From Hydrogenophaga borbori (lineage in GTDB: Bacteria > Pseudomonadota > Gammaproteobacteria > Burkholderiales > Burkholderiaceae_C), in assembly GCF_003417535.1 (NCBI RefSeq), contig NZ_QVLS01000006.1:1-64000 (forward strand): a DNA stretch of 64,000 nt, in the 5' to 3' direction. A program made the position numbers and the translations under genes. Numbering within the stretch: the stretch's first letter is position 1; the number at the start of each line of letters is the position of its first letter. Below the pieces are notes generated by a model. It did no database searches and was not told where the DNA came from. It saw only the letters and a list, made by a program, of their open reading frames with translations. Shown here piece after piece: positions 26,188-35,796 of the stretch.

Positions 26188-26981
26188 CACATCCGGAAAT
26201 GCTCGCCGAGGTAGACCCGGCGCACGTCGGCGTTCTCGACGATGTCCGACGGCGTGCCGCTGGTCAGCACGTGGCCGTCGTTGATGATGTAGGCGCGGTC
26301 GCAGATGCCCAGGGTCTCGCGCACGTTGTGGTCGGTGATGAGCACGCCGATGCCGCGCGACTTGAGGAAGCCGATGATGCGCTGGATCTCGATCACCGCG
26401 ATCGGGTCGATGCCGGCGAAGGGTTCGTCGAGCAGGATGAAGCGCGGATCGGTGGCGAGCGCACGCGCGATCTCGACGCGGCGGCGCTCGCCGCCCGACA
26501 GCGCCGGCGCGGGCGAATCGCGCAGGTGGTCCACGTGCAGGTCGCGCAGCAGCGTGTCCAGGCGCTCGTCGATGGCGGCGGCGCTCAGCGGACGGCCGCG
26601 CGCGTCCACCTGCAGCTCCAGCACGGCGCGCACGTTCTGCGCCACGCTGAGCTTGCGAAAGATGGAGGCCTCCTGCGGCAGGTAGCCCAGGCCCAGGCGC
26701 GCGCGGCGGTGGATGGGCAGGCGCTCGATGGACTGGTTGTCGAGCAGGATCTGCCCGCCGTCGGCGCGCAGCAGGCCGACGATCATGTAGAAGGAGGTCG
26801 TCTTGCCGGCGCCGTTGGGGCCCAGCAGACCCACCACCTCGCCCTTGTCCACGGCGAGCGAAACGTCCTTGACCACCAGGCGGCTGCCGTAGGACTTCTT
26901 CAGCCCCGTGGCCTCCAGCCGGCTGGTGGTCAGCAGCTGGGTGTCGGGAAAGCTGGTCGAGGGCGACTCGCTCGCGCTCAC
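26187..26981 (-). CDS. lptB: LPS transport ATP-binding protein LptB
   Basis: This 264-aa ABC ATPase powers lipopolysaccharide extraction with LptFGC. Walker A is GPNGAGKT (54-61), followed by the Q-loop [11 protein letters not shown], the signature [16 protein letters not shown], Walker [14 protein letters not shown], and the H-loop LITDHNV. It carries about 24 extra N-terminal residues compared with typical LptB, from a GTG start that overlaps the lptA stop as GTGA. Confidence 0.96.
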   Translation of the reverse strand: MSASESPSTSFPDTQLLTTSRLEATGLKKSYGSRLVVKDVSLAVDKGEVVGLLGPNGAGKTTSFYMIVGLLRADGGQILLDNQSIERLPIHRRARLGLGYLPQEASIFRKLSVAQNVRAVLELQVDARGRPLSAAAIDERLDTLLRDLHVDHLRDSPAPALSGGERRRVEIARALATDPRFILLDEPFAGIDPIAVIEIQRIIGFLKSRGIGVLITDHNVRETLGICDRAYIINDGHVLTSGTPSDIVENADVRRVYLGEHFRM

Positions 26982-27601
26982 GGGCGTCCTCCGCCGAGCT
27001 CGCCCGACGGGCGCAGCGGCGTGGGGGCGGGCGCGGGCGCCGGGGCGGGCTGGCCTTCGCGCGGCACCGGCGTGAGCGTGGCGCGCACACGGCCCGATGG
27101 ATTGCCGGGCGTGGCGCCGGCCGGGCTGCTCTCGACGGTGAACACCTCGCTGCGGTTGTCGTAGACGATCACGCTACCGCGCGTCTCGTCGTTGAGCTGG
27201 GTGCCCAGGTAGCGGCGCAGCACGGCGTCGCCGATGAAGCGCACCTTGTCGGCGCTGCTGTCGTACTCGATGCGCTTGGCCTCACCTTCGATGAACTCGT
27301 TGAGGCCTTCTCGCTTTTGCTTGAAGTAGCCCGGGCTGCCCAACACGACGCCGAACTGGTTGCCCTGCGCGTCCTGCCGCACCTCGACCTGGGCGCCGCG
27401 GATCACGATGGTGCCCTTGGTGATGACCACGTTGCCGGTGAAGATGCTGAGCTGGCGCGCGTCGTCGTAGCGCAGGTTGTCCGACTCGGCGTTCATGGGC
27501 TTGAGCCGGTCGGCCTGCTCGGCCTGGGCGGCCCCCGCCAAGGCGCAGGCGGTCAGCAGGCCAAGGGTGAGGCGGTGCAAAGGAGGAAGGGCGTGTGGCA
27601 T
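26978..27601 (-). CDS. lptA: LPS transport periplasmic protein LptA
   Basis: This 207-aa periplasmic bridge protein has a signal peptide (cleavage near [11 protein letters not shown]) and the OstA/LptA jellyroll pattern: [61 protein letters not shown] Pro/Ala-rich C-terminal tail is extra. An lptC gene is not in the window on this side; lptA is the first gene of the visible operon. Confidence 0.93.
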   Translation of the reverse strand: MPHALPPLHRLTLGLLTACALAGAAQAEQADRLKPMNAESDNLRYDDARQLSIFTGNVVITKGTIVIRGAQVEVRQDAQGNQFGVVLGSPGYFKQKREGLNEFIEGEAKRIEYDSSADKVRFIGDAVLRRYLGTQLNDETRGSVIVYDNRSEVFTVESSPAGATPGNPSGRVRATLTPVPREGQPAPAPAPAPTPLRPSGELGGGRP

Positions 27602-27625
27602 GTCAAGGGCACGAAACTTGCATGC

Positions 27626-27631
27626 ATTCTA
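27626..27631 (-). promoter_or_regulatory. Putative -10 box for lptA-lptB-rpoN
   Basis: TAGAAT on the reverse strand lies 24 bases before the lptA ATG in a locally A/T-rich patch. The -35 region (AAGACC at 17 bases) is weak. LptA/B operons in other proteobacteria can have internal promoters, but none can be proved here. Confidence 0.35.
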
Positions 27632-27692
27632 AACACCCACATGCCCCGGTCTTGCCAGGTGCCCGCCAGAGACAGCGCCGAGCCCGCAGTGT

Positions 27693-27741
27693 GGGGCCGC
27701 AGGCCCTCCCCTCAGGGGCCGCGCGAAGCGCGGCGGGGGTG
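27693..27741 (+). repeat. REP-like element, copy 3
   Basis: Between lptA and dsbA the DNA holds CCCTCCCCTCAGGGG and a perfect hairpin GCCGCGC-GAA-GCGCGGC (27718-27734), followed by GGGGGTG. The CGCGAAGCG-GGGGG tail matches copies at 6930, 24530 and 45205. Confidence 0.6.
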
Positions 27742-27743
27742 CA

Positions 27744-28364
27744 TCACGCTTTGCGCGCTTCCATGATCAGCCAGTTGGCGATGGTCAGCGTCTTGGGCCC
27801 CTGGCCGGGAACGTAGTAGCGGCCGGCGACGCCCAGCGCTGGCGTGCCCTCGACACCGTAGGCGTCCTGCAGCGCTGCCGCGCGTTCGGCCTTCTTCTGC
27901 GTGTCGGCGTGGTTGAAGATCTCGGAGAACTTCGCCCGGTCCACGCCCTGCTTGACCACCCAGTCGGTGATCGGCGCCGGCGTGGTCAGCGGCAGCCGCT
28001 CCACATGGATGGCCTTGAACACCTCGGCGTGCAGGCGCTCCACCAGGTTCATGGCCTCCAGCGTGTAGTAGAGGCGCTGCATGGGCACGAAGGCCGGACT
28101 GAAGGCCACCGGCACGCGGCGCAGCACCGCGCCCTCGGGCCTGCGCTTCTCCCAGTCCTGCAGCAGCGGCTCGAAGTTGAAGCAATGGATGCAGGAGTAG
28201 GCGAAGAACTCCACCACCTCCACCTTGCCGGCCGGCGCCTCGACGGGCACGGGCTTGCCCAGGCGCAGGTACTCGGTGCCCTCTTTCGGGGCGACCCGCT
28301 GGGCCAGGGCCGGCAGCGCCGCGCCGGTGGCGAGCAGGGACAGGGCGAAATCGCGACGAAGCAT
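27744..28364 (-). CDS. dsbA: Thiol:disulfide interchange protein DsbA
   Basis: This 206-aa periplasmic oxidoreductase introduces disulfides into exported proteins. It has a signal peptide (MLRRDFALSLLATGAALPALAQ), the redox motif C58-I-H-C61 in FFAYSCIHCFNFEP, and the cis-Pro loop GVEGTPALGV. The start at MLRRDF was preferred over an upstream GTG/ATG extension because it gives a proper signal peptide and has TTGGAG upstream. Confidence 0.93.
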   Translation of the reverse strand: MLRRDFALSLLATGAALPALAQRVAPKEGTEYLRLGKPVPVEAPAGKVEVVEFFAYSCIHCFNFEPLLQDWEKRRPEGAVLRRVPVAFSPAFVPMQRLYYTLEAMNLVERLHAEVFKAIHVERLPLTTPAPITDWVVKQGVDRAKFSEIFNHADTQKKAERAAALQDAYGVEGTPALGVAGRYYVPGQGPKTLTIANWLIMEARKA

Positions 28365-28442
28365 GGGATGGCACTCCAAGGGGTATGAACCAGCGTTTGG
28401 GGCCTGGCCGGGCACGGGAAGTTCCCGCGCGCCCGGCGCGGG

Positions 28443-29120
28443 TCAGCGCTGCACGCGCACCAGGGCCGACTCGACGCCGTTGACCTGCAACTGCTCGATC
28501 GTCAGGTCGGCCAGGGCCTTCTGGGCAAAGGGGCCCACGCGCACCCGGTACAGGGTGCGGCCGGCGTTCTCGCGCTCGTCCACCGTGGCGGCGATGCCCA
28601 GCATGGCCAGGCGCGCGCGCTGGGCCTCGGCGTCGGGCGCGTTGCGGAAGGCGCCGGCCTGCACGAAATAGGTGTAGGGGTCGGCGCCGGGCGCGGGGGC
28701 TTCGGCGGGCGCCGCACCGGGCTTGGCCGGCGCGGCCGCCGGGGCCTGCTGCTCCGTGCGCGAACGGGCCAGGTCACCCAGCGGGTCGGCCGAGGGCGCG
28801 GGGGCGCCGGCGGGCGGCAGGGTGCCGGCGGTGCCCGGCGCGGTGATGGCACCTTCGCTGCCGGGCGCGGGGGTCGCCGGGGCGGGCATGCCGCCGACGG
28901 ACCGGTTGGGGTTCCAGCCCTTGTTGCGCTCGGCTTCCTTGGCGTCGTCCTCGGCGCTGCGCGACAGACCACGGTCGACGAAGGGCACGGGCACGCGGGT
29001 CACGTAGACCGCCACGGCCAGCGCCGCGGCCAGGCCGACCAGCAGGCCGACGATGAAGCCCACCAGCGTGCCGCCCAGGCTGCTGCGGGACGACTTGGTG
29101 GAAGAGGATTTTTTGCTCAT
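28443..29120 (-). CDS. SPOR-domain cell-division protein, FtsN-like
   Basis: This 225-aa protein has a Ser-rich cytoplasmic tail, a single membrane helix (about 17-42, VGFIVGLLVGLAAALAVAVYV), a Pro/Ala-rich periplasmic linker and a C-terminal SPOR domain (YTYFVQAGAFRNAPDAEAQRARLAMLG, LYRVRVGPF). SPOR domains bind denuded glycan strands at the septum. The layout matches betaproteobacterial FtsN-like proteins. It begins just after argS ends (8 bases), so the two are probably co-transcribed. Confidence 0.85.
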   Translation of the reverse strand: MSKKSSSTKSSRSSLGGTLVGFIVGLLVGLAAALAVAVYVTRVPVPFVDRGLSRSAEDDAKEAERNKGWNPNRSVGGMPAPATPAPGSEGAITAPGTAGTLPPAGAPAPSADPLGDLARSRTEQQAPAAAPAKPGAAPAEAPAPGADPYTYFVQAGAFRNAPDAEAQRARLAMLGIAATVDERENAGRTLYRVRVGPFAQKALADLTIEQLQVNGVESALVRVQR

Positions 29121-29128
29121 GGTGGCTC

Positions 29129-30802
29129 TTACATCTTCTGCGGCGCGCTCACGCCCAGCACGGCCAGGCCATTGTGCAGCACCTGCCGGGTGGCGGCGAC
29201 GAGCGCCAGGCGGGCGAGCTTGACCGCTTCATCTTCGACCAGGATGCGTTCGGCGTCGTAGTAACTGTGGTAACTCGCGGCAAGCTCGCGCAGGTAGAAG
29301 GTGACGTCGTGCGGCGCGAAGTCGCGCGCGGCGGCGCTGAGCATCTCGGGGTACTTGGCGATCTGGCGCATCAGCGCCTGCGCGGCCGGGGTGTCCAGCG
29401 GCGACAGGTCGGCACCGGACAGCGTGGCGGCGTCGCCGCCCCAGCCCGCCAGCACCGAGCAGATGCGCGCGTGCGCGTACTGCACGTAGTAGACCGGGTT
29501 GTCGTTGTTCTGCTGCACGGCCAGGTCGACGTCGAAGGTGTATTCGGTGTCGGGCTTGCGGCTCAGCAGGAAGAAGCGCACCGCGTCCTTGCTGGTCCAT
29601 TCGATCAGGTCGCGCAGCGTGACGTAGCTGCCCGCGCGCTTGCTGATCTTCACCTCCTGGCCGCCGCGCACCACGCGCACCATGGTGTGCAGCACGTAGT
29701 CGGGGTAGCCGGCGGGAATGCCCACGTCGGCCGCCTGCAGCCCGGCGCGCACGCGCGCGATGGTGCCGTGGTGATCGGTGCCCTGGATGTTGATGACCTT
29801 GCTGAAGCCGCGCTCCCACTTGGCGATGTGGTAGGCCACGTCGGGCACGAAGTAGGTGTACGAGCCGTCGGACTTGCGCATCACGCGGTCCTTGTCGTCG
29901 CCGTAGTCGGTGCTGCGCAGCCACAGCGCGCCGTCCTGCTCGTAGGTCTTGCCGTTGGCGACCAGCCGGTTCACCGCGGCCTCCACGCGCCCGCTGGTGT
30001 ACAGGCTGGACTCGAGGTAGTAGTGGTCGAACTTGACCGCGAAGGCCTGCAGGTCGAGGTCCTGCTCGTGGCGCAGGTAGGCGACGGCGAACTGGCGGAT
30101 GCCGTCGAGGTCTTGCACGTCGCCACTGGCGGTGAAGGCGCGGTCGTCGGCCGTCACGGTCCGTTTCGCCAGGAAATCGTTGGCGATGTCCTGGATGTAG
30201 TCGCCGTTGTAGGCCGACTCGGGCCAGCCGGCGTCGCCGGGCTTCACGCCCTGGGCGCGCAGCTGCGTGGACGTGGCCAGGGTGTTGATCTGCACGCCCG
30301 CGTCGTTGTAATAGAACTCGCGGTGCACGTCCCAGCCCTGGGTCTGGTACAGGTTGCAGATGGCGTCGCCCAGCGCGGCCTGGCGGCCGTGGCCCACGTG
30401 CAGCGGGCCAGTGGGGTTGGCCGAGACGAACTCGACCATCAGGCGCTGGCCGTTGGCCGGCTGGCGGCCGAAGCCCTCGCCCGCCGACAGCACCTCGCGC
30501 ACCACCTGCTGCTTGGCCTCGGGTTTCAAGCGGATGTTGATGAAGCCCGGGCCGGCGATCTCGATCGCCTCGACCCAGCGCTGGACCACCGGCTGGGCCA
30601 GCAGGGCCGCGCGCAGCTGCTCGCCCACGGCGCGCGGGTTGAGCTTGAGCGGCTTGGCCAGCTGCATGGCCGCGGTGACCGCGAAATCGCCATGGGCCGC
30701 CACCTTGGGCGACTCGAAGGCGGCCTTCTCGCCCGCGCCGGGGCTGAGCTTGTCCAGCTCGTCGCGCAGGGCCGAGAGCAGGTCTTGTTGGATCTGGAGC
30801 AT
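29129..30802 (-). CDS. argS: Arginyl-tRNA synthetase
   Basis: This 557-aa class I synthetase charges tRNA-Arg. The HIGH motif appears as [14 protein letters not shown] (about 129-142). YYNDAGVQ and [16 protein letters not shown] are family landmarks. The KMSKS equivalent is [12 protein letters not shown], and the anticodon-binding helical domain ends in [10 protein letters not shown]. The N-terminal Add-1 domain is present. The start was chosen at MLQIQQDLL. Confidence 0.97.
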   Translation of the reverse strand: MLQIQQDLLSALRDELDKLSPGAGEKAAFESPKVAAHGDFAVTAAMQLAKPLKLNPRAVGEQLRAALLAQPVVQRWVEAIEIAGPGFINIRLKPEAKQQVVREVLSAGEGFGRQPANGQRLMVEFVSANPTGPLHVGHGRQAALGDAICNLYQTQGWDVHREFYYNDAGVQINTLATSTQLRAQGVKPGDAGWPESAYNGDYIQDIANDFLAKRTVTADDRAFTASGDVQDLDGIRQFAVAYLRHEQDLDLQAFAVKFDHYYLESSLYTSGRVEAAVNRLVANGKTYEQDGALWLRSTDYGDDKDRVMRKSDGSYTYFVPDVAYHIAKWERGFSKVINIQGTDHHGTIARVRAGLQAADVGIPAGYPDYVLHTMVRVVRGGQEVKISKRAGSYVTLRDLIEWTSKDAVRFFLLSRKPDTEYTFDVDLAVQQNNDNPVYYVQYAHARICSVLAGWGGDAATLSGADLSPLDTPAAQALMRQIAKYPEMLSAAARDFAPHDVTFYLRELAASYHSYYDAERILVEDEAVKLARLALVAATRQVLHNGLAVLGVSAPQKM

Positions 30803-30811
30803 CGCGCGATT

Positions 30812-31744
30812 TTAGGTGGCGGCCCGGGCCGGGCCCGCGGGACCCGCCAGCGGGGCCAGGCGCTCGCGCGCGGCCGCCTTCACCGCCGCCGTGAGCCGCT
30901 GGGCCGACGGCGGTTCGTGCGTCCAGTGCTGCCAGTACAGGGCCACATCCACCGTGGCGCCGGGCAGCAGTTCGGTCAGGGCCGGGTGCTTGGGCAGGTG
31001 CTGCTCGGGCACCATGCCCCAGCCCATGCCCAGTTCGATGGCGGTTTCGAACGCCTCCACCGCGGGCACGTAGTGGCGCGGGTAGGCCGGCTGGCGCAGG
31101 CCGATGTGCTGCTCCAGGAAGGCGTCCTGCAGCGCGTCCTTGCGGTTGAAGATGACGGCCGGCTGGGCCAGCAGCCGGTGCGGCGAGACCGCGCCGCGCG
31201 GCGTGCGGCAGCGCTGCACCACGGCGGGCGTGGCCACGCAGTGGTAGCGCATCACGCCCAGGGGCTCGGCCACGCAGCCGCGCATGGCGTCGGCGCGGGT
31301 GGTCACGCAGCCCACCACGTCGCCGCGCTTGAGGGCGTCGTGGGTGTGGTCCTGGTCGTCGATCACCACCTCCAGCAGCAGGCGCTGGCGCGCCAGCAGC
31401 GGCGCCACGGCGGGCAGGAACCAGCTCGACACCGAGTCGGCGTTGATCGCCACCGACAGGCTCTGCCAGCGCTCGCCCGCGCGCGCCTCGCCCCCCACCA
31501 GGCCGGCCAGCAGGTCGGCCTCCATCAGCCGCACCTGCTTCACGTGGCCCAGCAGGGCCTGGCCGGCCGGCGTGGCGCGCACGCGCTTGCCGCGCACCAG
31601 CAGCCGCTGGCCGAGCTGGTCTTCCAGCGACTTGATGCGCAGCGACACCGCCGCCAGCGTGAGCTGGAGCGCGCGCGCGGCCGGACCGAAGCCGCCGTGC
31701 TCCACCACGGCGGCCAGGGCTTCCAGTGGGCGGGGGTCGAGCAT
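30812..31744 (-). CDS. argP: LysR-family regulator, ArgP/LysG type
   Basis: This 310-aa LysR regulator has an N-terminal winged HTH (LEALAAVVEHGGFGPAARALQLTLAAVSLRIKSLEDQLGQRLLVRG). Its C-terminal effector domain has the ArgP-like features SVAINADSVSSWFLPAV and HYVPAVEAFETAIELGMGWGMVPEQ. ArgP/LysG proteins sense lysine or arginine and activate the divergent exporter gene. Here a LysE/ArgO gene is divergent, 104 bases away, which supports the assignment. Confidence 0.9.
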   Translation of the reverse strand: MLDPRPLEALAAVVEHGGFGPAARALQLTLAAVSLRIKSLEDQLGQRLLVRGKRVRATPAGQALLGHVKQVRLMEADLLAGLVGGEARAGERWQSLSVAINADSVSSWFLPAVAPLLARQRLLLEVVIDDQDHTHDALKRGDVVGCVTTRADAMRGCVAEPLGVMRYHCVATPAVVQRCRTPRGAVSPHRLLAQPAVIFNRKDALQDAFLEQHIGLRQPAYPRHYVPAVEAFETAIELGMGWGMVPEQHLPKHPALTELLPGATVDVALYWQHWTHEPPSAQRLTAAVKAAARERLAPLAGPAGPARAAT

Positions 31745-31848
31745 CGCTTAAACCGAATTTGAGTGATTGGATTTCGAATCAACTTGATTAAACACCAACC
31801 GGCTTTGCGGCACCATGCGCCCCGCTGTCACCCTCACCCGAGACGTCC
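31745..31848. promoter_or_regulatory. Divergent argP/exporter control region
   Basis: This 104-base gap is markedly A/T-rich for this genome. It contains an interrupted inverted repeat TGATT-N8-AATCA (31764-31781), which contains a T-N11-A spacing of the LysR-box type, and a further TTGATTAAA on the exporter side. It most likely holds both promoters and the ArgP binding site. Confidence 0.6.
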
Positions 31849-32475
31849 ATGACCCTGAGCTTTCCCGTTTTCTCCGCCGGCATGGTGCTGAGCCTGTCGC
31901 TGATCATGGCCATCGGCCCGCAGAACGCGCACGTGCTGCGCATGGGCCTGCAGCGCCAGCACCTGTGGCTGACGGTGGCCCTGTGCGCCCTGTCCGACAT
32001 CGCGCTCATCGCCCTGGGCGTGCTGGGCCTGGCCCAGCTCGGCGGCCTGTCGGACAAGCTGCAGGGCGCGCTGATCGGCGCGGGCGTGCTGTTCCTGGCG
32101 GTCTACGGCTGGCAGGCCTTCCAGCGCTTTCGCTCGCCGCTGGCGCGCACGCTGGAGGGCCAGCCGCTGGCGCCACCGCCCACCACGCGCCGCCAGGCGG
32201 TGTTCTCGGCCCTGGCCTTTTCCTGGCTCAACCCGCACGCCTGGCTGGACACCGCCGTGCTGATCGGCACCGCCTCGCTGGCCTACGGCCCGGCGAGCGA
32301 GGTCTTCGGCCTGGGCGCCGCCACGGGTTCGCTGATCTGGTTCACCGCCCTGGGCGCGGCCGCCTTCTGGGCCGGCCGCCGGCTCAACTCCCTGCACATC
32401 TGGCGCGTGCTGGATGGCCTGGTGGCGCTCATGATGTGGGGCACGGCCGCCTGGCTGCTGGCCTCGCTGTTCTGA
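31849..32475 (+). CDS. LysE/ArgO-family lysine/arginine exporter
   Basis: This 208-aa inner-membrane exporter has about six hydrophobic segments and the family signature LSLIMAIGPQNAHVLRMGLQRQHLW at the N-terminus. FSWLNPHAWLDTAVLIGTAS follows in the middle. These are closer to LysE/ArgO than to RhtB. It is divergent from an ArgP-type regulator and is followed five bases later by davB, so it is predicted to export lysine (possibly arginine) when intracellular levels rise. Confidence 0.9.
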   Translation: MTLSFPVFSAGMVLSLSLIMAIGPQNAHVLRMGLQRQHLWLTVALCALSDIALIALGVLGLAQLGGLSDKLQGALIGAGVLFLAVYGWQAFQRFRSPLARTLEGQPLAPPPTTRRQAVFSALAFSWLNPHAWLDTAVLIGTASLAYGPASEVFGLGAATGSLIWFTALGAAAFWAGRRLNSLHIWRVLDGLVALMMWGTAAWLLASLF

Positions 32476-32480
32476 ACACC

Positions 32481-34142
32481 ATGCCATCGAAGAAACCCGT
32501 CACCGTCTTCGGCCCCGACTTCCCCTTCGCCTACGACGACTGGCTGGGCCATCCCGCGGGCCTGGGCGTGCTGCCGCGCGAGCGGCTGGGCAGCGAGGTG
32601 GCCATCGTCGGCGCCGGCATGGCCGGCCTGACGGCTGCGCACGAGCTGATGAAGCTGGGCCTCAAGCCCGTGGTGTACGAGGCCTCGCGACTGGGCGGTC
32701 GGCTGCGCTCCCAGGCCTTCGAGGGCGGCCAGGGCGTGGTGGCCGAACTCGGCGGCATGCGCTTTCCGCGCTCGGGCACGGCCTTCTTCCACTACGTGGA
32801 CCAACTCGGCCTGGCCACCGCGCCCTTCCCCAACCCGCTCACACCGGCCGCCGGCTGCACGGTGATCGACCTCGAAGGCCGCACGCACCGCGCGCGCCGC
32901 CTGGCCGACCTGCCGCCACTGTTCGCCGAGGTGGCCCGGGCCTGGACCGACGCGCTGGAAGAAGGCGCCGGCTTCACCGGCCTGCAGGACGCCCTGCGCG
33001 AGCGCGACGTGCCGCGCCTCAAGGCCCTGTGGGACGCCCTGGTGCCGCGCTGGGACGACCGCACCTTCTACGACTTCGTCGCCCAGTCCAGCGCCTTCCA
33101 GCAGCTGTCCTTCCACCACCGCGAGGTCTTCGGCCAGGTGGGCTTCGGCACCGGCGGCTGGGACTCGGACTTCCCCAACTCCATGCTGGAGATCCTGCGC
33201 GTGGTGCTCACCGGCTGCGACGAGGACCAGCACCTGGTGGTGGGCGGCGTGCAGCAGGTGCCGCAGGGCCTGTGGCTGCGCGCGCCGGCGGCCCGCGAAC
33301 TGCGGCACTGGGGGGCCGGCACCTCGCTCGCGCAGCTGCACGGCGGCGCGCCGCGCCCGGGCGTGGCAGCCATCGCGCGCGCGCCGCACGGACAGATCGC
33401 CGTCACCGACGTGCTCGGCACTACGCGCCGCTACCCGGCCGTGCTGGTGACCTGCCAGAGCTGGCTGCTCACCACGCAGATCGCGGTGGAGGAGTCGCTG
33501 CTCTCGCACAAGCTCTGGATGGCGCTGGACCGCACGCGCTACATGCAGTCGTCCAAGACCTTCGTCATGGTGGACCGGCCGTTCTGGAACGACCTGCGCG
33601 CCGACGGCTGGCCGGTGATGGGCATGACGCTCACCGACCGGCTCACGCGCGGCACCTACCTGTTCGACAACGGCCCGGACAAGCCCGGCGTGATCTGCCT
33701 GAGCTACGCCTGGATGAGCGACGCGCTCAAGATGCTGCCGCACCCGACCGCCCGGCGCGTGCAGCTGGCGCTGTCGGCGCTGAAGCAGATCTACCCCGAC
33801 GTGGACATCGCCAGCCACGTGATCGGCGACCCGATCAGCGTCTCCTGGGAGGCCGACCCCTACTTCCTGGGCGCCTTCAAAGGCGCGCTGCCGGGCCACT
33901 ACCGCTACAACCACCGCATGGTTGGTCACTTCATGCAGGAAGCCCTGCCCGAGGCCGAGCGCGGCCTCTTCCTGGCCGGCGACGACGTGTCCTTCACGCC
34001 GGCCTGGGTGGAGGGTGCCGTGCAGACCGCGCTGAACGCGGTGGCGGGCATGGTGCGCCACCTGGGCGGCGCCTGCCACGCCGACAACCCCGGGCCTTGC
34101 GAGGCCTGGCCGGGCATCGGGCCGGTGGCGCTGGGGGACTGA
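32481..34142 (+). CDS. davB: Lysine 2-monooxygenase
   Basis: This 553-aa FAD amine oxygenase closely matches, by my recollection, Pseudomonas DavB. DavB converts L-lysine and O2 to 5-aminovaleramide, the first step of the 5-aminovalerate route. Shared features include the start PVTVFGPDFPFAYDDWLGHP, the FAD-binding GAGMAGLTAAHEL (44-56), VYEASRLGGRLRS, VGFGTGGWDSDFPNSMLEI and FLAGDDVSFTPAWVEGAVQTALNAV. Length is normal (about 560 aa). It is followed four bases later by davA. Confidence 0.92.
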   Translation: MPSKKPVTVFGPDFPFAYDDWLGHPAGLGVLPRERLGSEVAIVGAGMAGLTAAHELMKLGLKPVVYEASRLGGRLRSQAFEGGQGVVAELGGMRFPRSGTAFFHYVDQLGLATAPFPNPLTPAAGCTVIDLEGRTHRARRLADLPPLFAEVARAWTDALEEGAGFTGLQDALRERDVPRLKALWDALVPRWDDRTFYDFVAQSSAFQQLSFHHREVFGQVGFGTGGWDSDFPNSMLEILRVVLTGCDEDQHLVVGGVQQVPQGLWLRAPAARELRHWGAGTSLAQLHGGAPRPGVAAIARAPHGQIAVTDVLGTTRRYPAVLVTCQSWLLTTQIAVEESLLSHKLWMALDRTRYMQSSKTFVMVDRPFWNDLRADGWPVMGMTLTDRLTRGTYLFDNGPDKPGVICLSYAWMSDALKMLPHPTARRVQLALSALKQIYPDVDIASHVIGDPISVSWEADPYFLGAFKGALPGHYRYNHRMVGHFMQEALPEAERGLFLAGDDVSFTPAWVEGAVQTALNAVAGMVRHLGGACHADNPGPCEAWPGIGPVALGD

Positions 34143-34146
34143 GGCG

Positions 34147-34905
34147 ATGGAACCGCTGCGCCTGGCACTCTGGCAGACGCCGCACCCCCGCGACAGCGAC
34201 GAAGCGCTCCAGCGGCTCGACGCCACCGCGGGCGAAGCCGCCGCCCTGGGCGCGCACTGGCTCATCACGCCCGAAATGTTCCTCACCGGCTACCTGATCG
34301 ATCCCGCGCGCCTGTGCGCGCTCGCCGAACCGGCCGACGGCCCGCTGCTGCGGGCGGTGCGCGACCTGGCGCGGCGCCATGGCCTGGGCATCGTCACCGG
34401 CTGGCCCGAGGCAAGCGGCGGCGCACGCCCCTTCAACAGCGCCGTCGCGATCGACGGCACCGGCGCGCCGCTCGCGGTGCACCGCAAGATCCACCTGTTC
34501 GGTGACGGCGACGCCCAGCGCTTCATGCCCGGCGGCGCGCCGCCCGCGTGGTTCGACTGGCGCGGCTGGCGCCTGGGCCTGCTGATCTGCTTCGACGTGG
34601 AGCACGACGAACCGCTGCGCCAGCTCGCCGCCGCGGGCGCGCGCGCGGCGCTGGTGCCCACGGCCAACATGGTCGGCTACGACGCCGTGCAACAGACCCG
34701 CCTGCCCGAGGCGGCCCGGCGCTTCGGTCTGGCGATCGCCTACGCGAACGCCTGCGGGCGCGAGGGCGGGACGGCCTACAACGGCTGGTCGTGCGTGTGC
34801 ACGGGCGAAGGCGAAGGCCTGGGCATGGCCGGACGCGGCGAAGCCCTGCTGGCCGCCGCGCTCAGCGCCCCGCCCAGTACTCCCCCCGCCCGTACTCGTG
34901 CTTGA
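34147..34905 (+). CDS. davA: 5-aminovaleramidase / carbon-nitrogen hydrolase
   Basis: This 252-aa nitrilase-superfamily amidase has the catalytic triad E43 (ITPEMFLTGY), K114 (HRKIHLFG) and C148 (LLICFDVEH). Placed right after davB, it should hydrolyse 5-aminovaleramide to 5-aminovalerate. The downstream davT/davD genes are not in the window. The 3' end overlaps the convergent LysR gene by 44 bases. Confidence 0.9.
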   Translation: MEPLRLALWQTPHPRDSDEALQRLDATAGEAAALGAHWLITPEMFLTGYLIDPARLCALAEPADGPLLRAVRDLARRHGLGIVTGWPEASGGARPFNSAVAIDGTGAPLAVHRKIHLFGDGDAQRFMPGGAPPAWFDWRGWRLGLLICFDVEHDEPLRQLAAAGARAALVPTANMVGYDAVQQTRLPEAARRFGLAIAYANACGREGGTAYNGWSCVCTGEGEGLGMAGRGEALLAAALSAPPSTPPARTRA

Positions 34906-35791
34906 GGTAGTCGATCCACAACCGCACGCGCAGCGCCAGGTGCTTGCGCTGCGGGAACAGCGCGTAGATGCCGTTGGGCGGTGCGGCGAAGTCGTCGAGC
35001 ACGCGCACCAGGCGGCCCGCCGCCACATCGGCCTCCACCTCCCAGGTGCTGCGCCAGGCAATGCCCTGGCCCGCCAGGCACCACTCGTGCAACACCTGGC
35101 CGTCGCTGCAGTCCATGGGGCCGCCGGGGCGCAGGTAGTGGATCTCGCGCCCGTCCCCGCCGCCCTCGGCCGGCTGCGAGAAGGCCCAGCCGCGCGTCTG
35201 CGAGGCGTCGCTGGACAGGGTGAGGCAGTCGTGCCGCGCCAGGTCGGCCGGGGTCTCGGGCGTGCCGCGCCGCTGCAGGTAGGCCGGCGCGGCCACGCAG
35301 AGGCGGCGGTTGTCGGCCAGGCGCACGCTCACCAGCGACGAGTCCGGCAGATCGCCCACGCGCACCGCGCAGTCGTAGCCTTCGCCGGCCACGTCCACCA
35401 CGCGGTCGGACAGGTTGAGCGAGACCGTCACCTCCGGGTGCAGGTCGCGAAAGCGCGGCACCAGCGGCGCCACGTGGCGCCGGCCGAAGCCCGCCGGCGC
35501 GGTGATGCGCAGGTGCCCGCTGGCCTTCACGCCACCCGCGCTCACGCTCGCCTCGGCGTTCGACAGGTCGGTCAAGAGGCGCTGGCAGTCCTCCAGGAAG
35601 GCGCTGCCTTCGTGCGTGAGCGAGATGCGCCGCGTGGTGCGCACCAGCAGCTTCACGCCCAGGCGCGACTCGAGCGCGTCGAGCCGGCGGCCGATGATGG
35701 CCGGCGCCACCGACTCGGCGCGCGCCGCCGCCGTGAGGCTGCCGCGCGTGGCCACCGAGACGAAGGTTTCGAGCTGCTTGAGCTTGTCCAC
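34862..35791 (-). CDS. LysR-family transcriptional regulator
   Basis: This 309-aa LysR protein has an HTH (LETFVSVATRGSLTAAARAESVAPAIIGRRLDALESRLGVKLLVRTTRR) and a PBP2 effector domain of the CrgA-like type (SGHLRITAPAGFGRRHVAPLVPRF). The GTG start (VDKLKQLET) begins five bases after the CoA-transferase stop, so the two may form an operon. Its target is unknown, possibly the CoA-transferase gene or the nearby catabolic genes. Confidence 0.88.
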   Translation of the reverse strand: MDKLKQLETFVSVATRGSLTAAARAESVAPAIIGRRLDALESRLGVKLLVRTTRRISLTHEGSAFLEDCQRLLTDLSNAEASVSAGGVKASGHLRITAPAGFGRRHVAPLVPRFRDLHPEVTVSLNLSDRVVDVAGEGYDCAVRVGDLPDSSLVSVRLADNRRLCVAAPAYLQRRGTPETPADLARHDCLTLSSDASQTRGWAFSQPAEGGGDGREIHYLRPGGPMDCSDGQVLHEWCLAGQGIAWRSTWEVEADVAAGRLVRVLDDFAAPPNGIYALFPQRKHLALRVRLWIDYLKHEYGRGEYWAGR

Positions 35792-35796
35792 GGCCC

